A stretch of 8,905 nucleotides of DNA from NCBI GenBank assembly GCA_011522825.1, contig WTIG01000204.1, forward strand, positions 1 through 8,905, read 5' to 3'. Below the pieces are notes generated by a model. The model worked only from the letters and a program-made list of their open reading frames with translations, was not told where the DNA came from and did not search any database. A program made the position numbers and the translations under genes. Positions 5,445-8,905 of the stretch are shown here, piece after piece. Within the stretch, counting starts at the first letter, position 1. Each line of letters opens with the position of its first letter. Source of the stretch: Puniceicoccaceae bacterium (GTDB lineage: Bacteria > Verrucomicrobiota > Verrucomicrobiia > Opitutales > Coraliomargaritaceae).

Positions 5445-7238
5445 ATGAAACACAAAACAAACAATCACATCTCTAAGAATGACACAAAAGGTCAGACAAT
5501 GAAGGGTGCCGATGTTTTAGTCGCTGCTCTTGAAAAAGAAGGTGTGGATGTGGTCTTTGCTTACCCAGGTGGTGCTTCTATGGAATTACACCAAGCACTG
5601 ACAAAGAGTCAAAAGATACGAACGATTCTTCCACGCTTTGAACAAGGTGGTGGCTTCATGGCGCATGGTTATGCTCGTGCAACTGGAAAACCAGGCGTTT
5701 GCATGGCGACGAGTGGACCGGGTGCAACTAATTTAGTGACCTGTATTGCGGATGCCTACATGGATAGTATTCCTTTGATCGCAATTACTGGCCAAGTGTA
5801 CCAACAATTCATTGGTAAAGCAGCTTTCCAAGAAACTGATTTTTTTGGTATGACTCTACCCATTGTTAAACACAGCTTTCTTGTTTTAGATAAAGAGGAC
5901 TTGCCGAGAGTCGTTAAAGAAGCATTTCACATCGCAAATACTGGCCGACCAGGACCGGTTGTTATCGATATTCCTAAAGATGTTCAACAAGCACTTTTTG
6001 AACCTGAATTTCCTGATGCGATCGATATTCCTGGCTATAAAACGGATGTGACTCTACCAGAGGCTTCAGACGAGGAATTGCTAAATGTCATTGAACTAAT
6101 CCAAAATTCAGAAAAACCCGTATTTTATACAGGTGGTGGTATTATTTCTGCAGAGGCACATTTAGAACTCCGTGAGTTTGCCAAATTAACGGGTATTCCA
6201 GTTGCATCAACACTTATGGGGCTTGGAGCATTTGACTCTGAAGACCCACAATCACTCTACTGGTTTGGTATGCATGGTACGGTTGCTGGTAACTGGGCTG
6301 TTTGTGATTGCGACTTTTTGCTATGTTTAGGAGCTCGTTTTGATGACCGTATCACTGGTAAGATTGAAAAATTTGCGACTGAAGCAAAGATCGCACATAT
6401 CGATATTGATATCTCAGAGCATAATAAAAATAAGATTGTAGATCTGCCGATCCACTCAGACATCAAATATGCGATTCGTCGTCTCATTGAATTGTGGAAG
6501 AAAAATAAATGTCAAAAGCCTGATATTTCTGAATGGAATTCACTTATTCAAAAATGGAAAGCTGAGCACCCCTTCTCTTATGAAGCTTCAGAGCATATCA
6601 CTCAGCAAGAAGCCATCGAAACCCTATACCAGGAAACTAAAGGCGATGCCATTATTTCAACGGGCGTAGGACAACACCAAATGTGGGCGGCTCAATATTT
6701 TCAATTCAGAGAGCCTAGAACCTATATCAGTTCATTAGGACTTGGGACTATGGGCTTTGGATTACCTGCAGCTATCGGTGCAAAAATCGCTCATCCAGAA
6801 AAACTCGTTGTTAATATTGATGGCGATGGTTGCTTCTTGATGAACGTTCAAGAACTGGCCACAGCTAAGATTGAAAAGATCAATGCAAAAACCATCATCA
6901 TGAACAATCAGCACTTAGGCATGGTGGTTCAATGGGAAGACTTACTGTATGAGAGTGTTCGAGGTCAAACGATCCTATGCGACAAGGATAACATCGGAGG
7001 GCCCGATAACTTGGATGCGATCTATCCAGATTTTGTAAAAATCAGTGAAGGTTTTGGAGTAAAAGCGAGACGTGTTTCTAAAAAAGAAGAACTACGAGAA
7101 GCCATTCAAGAGATGATTGCTCACGATGGGCCATATGTTCTTGAGGTGATTGTTCCTTATACAGAACACGTGTTACCAATGATCAAACAAGGACTTTCTG
7201 CTAAAGAAATCCTCTTGAAATCTCCAAATTCAAAGTAA
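5445..7238 (+). CDS. ilvB: Acetolactate synthase, large (catalytic) subunit
   Basis: This ThDP-dependent enzyme condenses two pyruvates to acetolactate, or pyruvate with 2-oxobutyrate, in the first common step of valine, leucine and isoleucine synthesis. The 597 residues show the three expected domains. The PYR domain (about 19-185) has FAYPGGASMELHQAL and the catalytic Glu E66 in RFEQGG. The central domain (about 210-345) has ARFDDRITGK. The PP domain (about 385-575) has the ThDP/Mg motif GDG (460-462) to NN (487-488), then QHLGMVVQWED with W497, and EHVLPMI near the end. These mark an anabolic enzyme rather than a catabolic AlsS. F65 and Y119 are unusual at inhibitor- or active-site positions. 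The start is uncertain: family similarity begins at M19 (ATG 5499), which has AAAAGG seven bases upstream, while ATG 5445 adds a polar Lys/Asn-rich tail. No ilvN regulatory-subunit gene follows; the ligase gene converges and overlaps by nine bases. Confidence 0.96.
   Translation: MKHKTNNHISKNDTKGQTMKGADVLVAALEKEGVDVVFAYPGGASMELHQALTKSQKIRTILPRFEQGGGFMAHGYARATGKPGVCMATSGPGATNLVTCIADAYMDSIPLIAITGQVYQQFIGKAAFQETDFFGMTLPIVKHSFLVLDKEDLPRVVKEAFHIANTGRPGPVVIDIPKDVQQALFEPEFPDAIDIPGYKTDVTLPEASDEELLNVIELIQNSEKPVFYTGGGIISAEAHLELREFAKLTGIPVASTLMGLGAFDSEDPQSLYWFGMHGTVAGNWAVCDCDFLLCLGARFDDRITGKIEKFATEAKIAHIDIDISEHNKNKIVDLPIHSDIKYAIRRLIELWKKNKCQKPDISEWNSLIQKWKAEHPFSYEASEHITQQEAIETLYQETKGDAIISTGVGQHQMWAAQYFQFREPRTYISSLGLGTMGFGLPAAIGAKIAHPEKLVVNIDGDGCFLMNVQELATAKIEKINAKTIIMNNQHLGMVVQWEDLLYESVRGQTILCDKDNIGGPDNLDAIYPDFVKISEGFGVKARRVSKKEELREAIQEMIAHDGPYVLEVIVPYTEHVLPMIKQGLSAKEILLKSPNSK
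5486..5491 (+). promoter_or_regulatory. Possible ribosome binding site for an internal ilvB start at 5499 (AAAAGG)
   Basis: AAAAGG lies seven bases before the in-frame ATG at 5499, the position where sequence similarity to other acetolactate synthases begins (MKGADVLV). The upstream ATG at 5445 has no such site. This is the main argument for the shorter, 579-residue protein. Against it, most genes here appear to start without a Shine-Dalgarno sequence. Confidence 0.4.
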
Positions 7239-8852
7239 GCTTTTCACCGTTTCTAAAGAATCGGCATCGCTAGCGAGCTTATCTTCTCTCCATCGTTTAA
7301 TACGAGGAAACCGCACCGCTATGCCTGATTTGTGGCGTTTAGATTCCTGTATGCCTTCAAAAGCGATTTCGAAAACGAGTTCGGCTTGTACCACACGCAC
7401 TGGTCCATGTTTAGCCGTCGTGTTGGCTCGAATCCATTTGTCCACTCGTTTCATTTCTTTGTCACTTAAACCTGAATACGCTTTGCAAAATGGCACCAAC
7501 TCACCGTCATTCCAAATAGAAAAAGTATAATCTGAGAAAACGCCGGCTCGTCGCCCATGCCCCTGCTGTGCATAGACCATCACAGCATCGACAGTATAGG
7601 GCTCAACTTTCCACTTCCACCATAGTCCCTTTTTTCTACCTACACTGTAAATCGCTGTTTTTTGTTTTAGCATTAATCCCTCAATGCTTTTTTCTCGAGA
7701 ATGGTCTCGTATTTCTGCCATTGCTTCCCAACCTTTAGAAGCATCCAATACTGGTGACAGTTTGATAATCGATGTTTCAATAGATGGTATCCATTTCTCA
7801 AGAGCGTCTCTTCGCTCTGCGGTAGGCTTTAAACGTAAATCAACCCCATTCATCTCTAGTAAATCATAAGCCATAAAAACCACAGGAATCTCCTTCAGTA
7901 TTTTTTGACTCACTTTTTTTCGTCCTAAACGTTTTTGTAAATCGGCAAAACTACGCACCTGATTAATTTCAAAATCCCAAGCTAAGATTTCACCATCTAA
8001 AACAAAGGATTGCTCATCAGATATGGTCTTTAAAGCAGCTTCAATTTCTGGAACTTGTTCATTGAGTAATTGCTCGCCTCGAGACCAAATCACTCGTGCC
8101 CCTTTTCGAACAATAATTTGTGCACGTATTCCGTCCCATTTAGGCTCAATTTGCCATTCATTTGAATCCCCTAAAATCATTGAGAGAGACTCCCCCTCTT
8201 TTATCTCTAAGGGGTACGCCAAACAGAAAGGATAAGGACGCAATACTTCATCTTCAGTTGCTTTTTCAGCAAATAAATCTTTGAAGTTGGCCTCCGTTGG
8301 TTCCCATTGACCCATTAATTTATGTGCCATCACTGCGGGATCTACCGATGCATTTTCTGCCAAGGACTTAATGACTAAACTTTTGCTGACACCAACCCTA
8401 AATCCTCCCGTGATTAATTTATTCAAGACCAAAGCCATGGAAAAATCCATACTAGACCATAAATTGATAATTCTCTGACTTTTTGCCTCTGGTTCCATTG
8501 TCTTCATAGGCAAAAGATAATTTTCGATTAATTCAGACAAACTCATTTTAAGAGGTGCTTTGCGAAATTTATCTTCAGAGAAAATACACAAAGCCAAGGT
8601 TTCTGCTAAATCACCGATATGGTCGTAGCATTCAGCAAATAGCCATTCTGGATAATGACTGAGTTCACAAGCCCATTGTTTAAGATCCGCCGTCTTGACT
8701 AAACGCTTCATACGTTCGCCCATTAAAAAGTAAATAGCCCAGGCGGCATCTGCAGGACTGGCTTGTTTAAAATACTCACTTAACAGCTTAGACTTAGCTG
8801 CCGTCTTATTTGTTTGATCCAGTGCGATAAAAAGCTGTGTGAATAAATCCAT
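7230..8852 (-). CDS. ATP-dependent DNA ligase, PP_1105-like (TIGR04120) family
   Basis: This 540-residue protein seals nicks in DNA using ATP. It is the accessory bacterial repair ligase, not the NAD-dependent LigA used in replication. Residues 1 to about 190 are the N-terminal DNA-binding domain. The nucleotidyltransferase core follows, with the adenylated lysine K238 in motif I (EPKWDGIR), motif III VLDGEIL (285-291), motif IV EGLMLKQ (391-397) and motif V WWKWK (411-415). Residues from about 418 form the OB-fold domain, ending with motif VI-like RFPRIKRWREDK (514-525). All catalytic motifs are intact. The N-terminal MDLFTQLFIALDQTNKT and the tail match the bacterial family usually encoded beside a ligase-associated exonuclease, a DEXH helicase and a PdeM-type phosphoesterase. 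None of those partners is in the window; only the upstream side (right edge) could still hold one. The start at 8852 has no Shine-Dalgarno sequence. It converges on ilvB with a nine-base overlap. Confidence 0.95.
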   Translation of the reverse strand: MDLFTQLFIALDQTNKTAAKSKLLSEYFKQASPADAAWAIYFLMGERMKRLVKTADLKQWACELSHYPEWLFAECYDHIGDLAETLALCIFSEDKFRKAPLKMSLSELIENYLLPMKTMEPEAKSQRIINLWSSMDFSMALVLNKLITGGFRVGVSKSLVIKSLAENASVDPAVMAHKLMGQWEPTEANFKDLFAEKATEDEVLRPYPFCLAYPLEIKEGESLSMILGDSNEWQIEPKWDGIRAQIIVRKGARVIWSRGEQLLNEQVPEIEAALKTISDEQSFVLDGEILAWDFEINQVRSFADLQKRLGRKKVSQKILKEIPVVFMAYDLLEMNGVDLRLKPTAERRDALEKWIPSIETSIIKLSPVLDASKGWEAMAEIRDHSREKSIEGLMLKQKTAIYSVGRKKGLWWKWKVEPYTVDAVMVYAQQGHGRRAGVFSDYTFSIWNDGELVPFCKAYSGLSDKEMKRVDKWIRANTTAKHGPVRVVQAELVFEIAFEGIQESKRHKSGIAVRFPRIKRWREDKLASDADSLETVKSLL

Positions 8853-8905
8853 AAACTAATAAGCTATCTCTAATTTAAATTGTATAAGCCTCTATACCCT
8901 TATGC

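Noticed and set aside
8872..8881. Palindrome AATTTAAATT upstream of the ligase gene
   Set aside because: It is made only of A and T in an AT-rich spacer and carries little information. The nearby TACAAT (8884-8879, minus) could be a -10 box, but its -35 would fall off the window.
1..8905. A mobile, defence or otherwise undescribed multi-gene system
   Set aside because: All six complete genes belong to well-known housekeeping or repair families, and no integrase, transposase, toxin-antitoxin pair, repeat array or atypical composition was seen.

Overview
This window reads as an ordinary stretch of bacterial chromosome. It is gene-dense and moderately AT-rich, with seven protein-coding genes on both strands and almost no space between them. 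I saw no rRNA, tRNA, CRISPR array, insertion sequence, phage or conjugation gene. The gene set points to a Gram-negative bacterium of the Verrucomicrobiota/Planctomycetota kind, perhaps a marine Puniceicoccales/Opitutae-like lineage. It includes C5-pathway haem synthesis, glutamine-dependent NAD synthetase, a YmdB-type phosphoesterase, a PP_1105-type ATP-dependent DNA ligase, and a single-pass membrane protein with a long polar periplasmic tail. The taxonomic guess is inference from sequence style, not a search result.

Layout from left to right. Positions 1-824 (minus) hold the N-terminal 274 residues of a single-pass inner-membrane protein, possibly TonB/TolA-like, whose C-terminus lies off the left edge. 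Just upstream of it on the same strand is maf (855-1442), a nucleotide pyrophosphatase. A 74-bp divergent spacer with a perfect 8-bp inverted repeat and a TATAAT box separates maf from nadE (1517-3163, plus), which is followed 17 bp later by hemL (3181-4458, plus). The stop codon of hemL overlaps that of a convergent YmdB-family metallophosphoesterase (4455-5255, minus). A 189-bp divergent spacer then leads to the acetolactate synthase large subunit, ilvB (5445-7238, plus). Its end overlaps the end of a convergent ATP-dependent DNA ligase (7230-8852, minus). The last 53 bp are non-coding or hold the edge of a neighbouring gene.

The genes are housekeeping: nucleotide-pool cleaning, NAD synthesis, tetrapyrrole synthesis, branched-chain amino acid synthesis and DNA repair. 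Only maf/membrane protein and nadE/hemL look like transcription units; the rest form divergent or convergent pairs. Most starts lack a clear Shine-Dalgarno sequence, and the promoters I can propose give very short leaders. I found no convincing undescribed system. The points most worth checking are the divergent palindrome, the unidentified membrane protein, several substitutions at known active-site or inhibitor-site positions, and whether the ligase has kept its usual repair-gene partners beyond the right edge.
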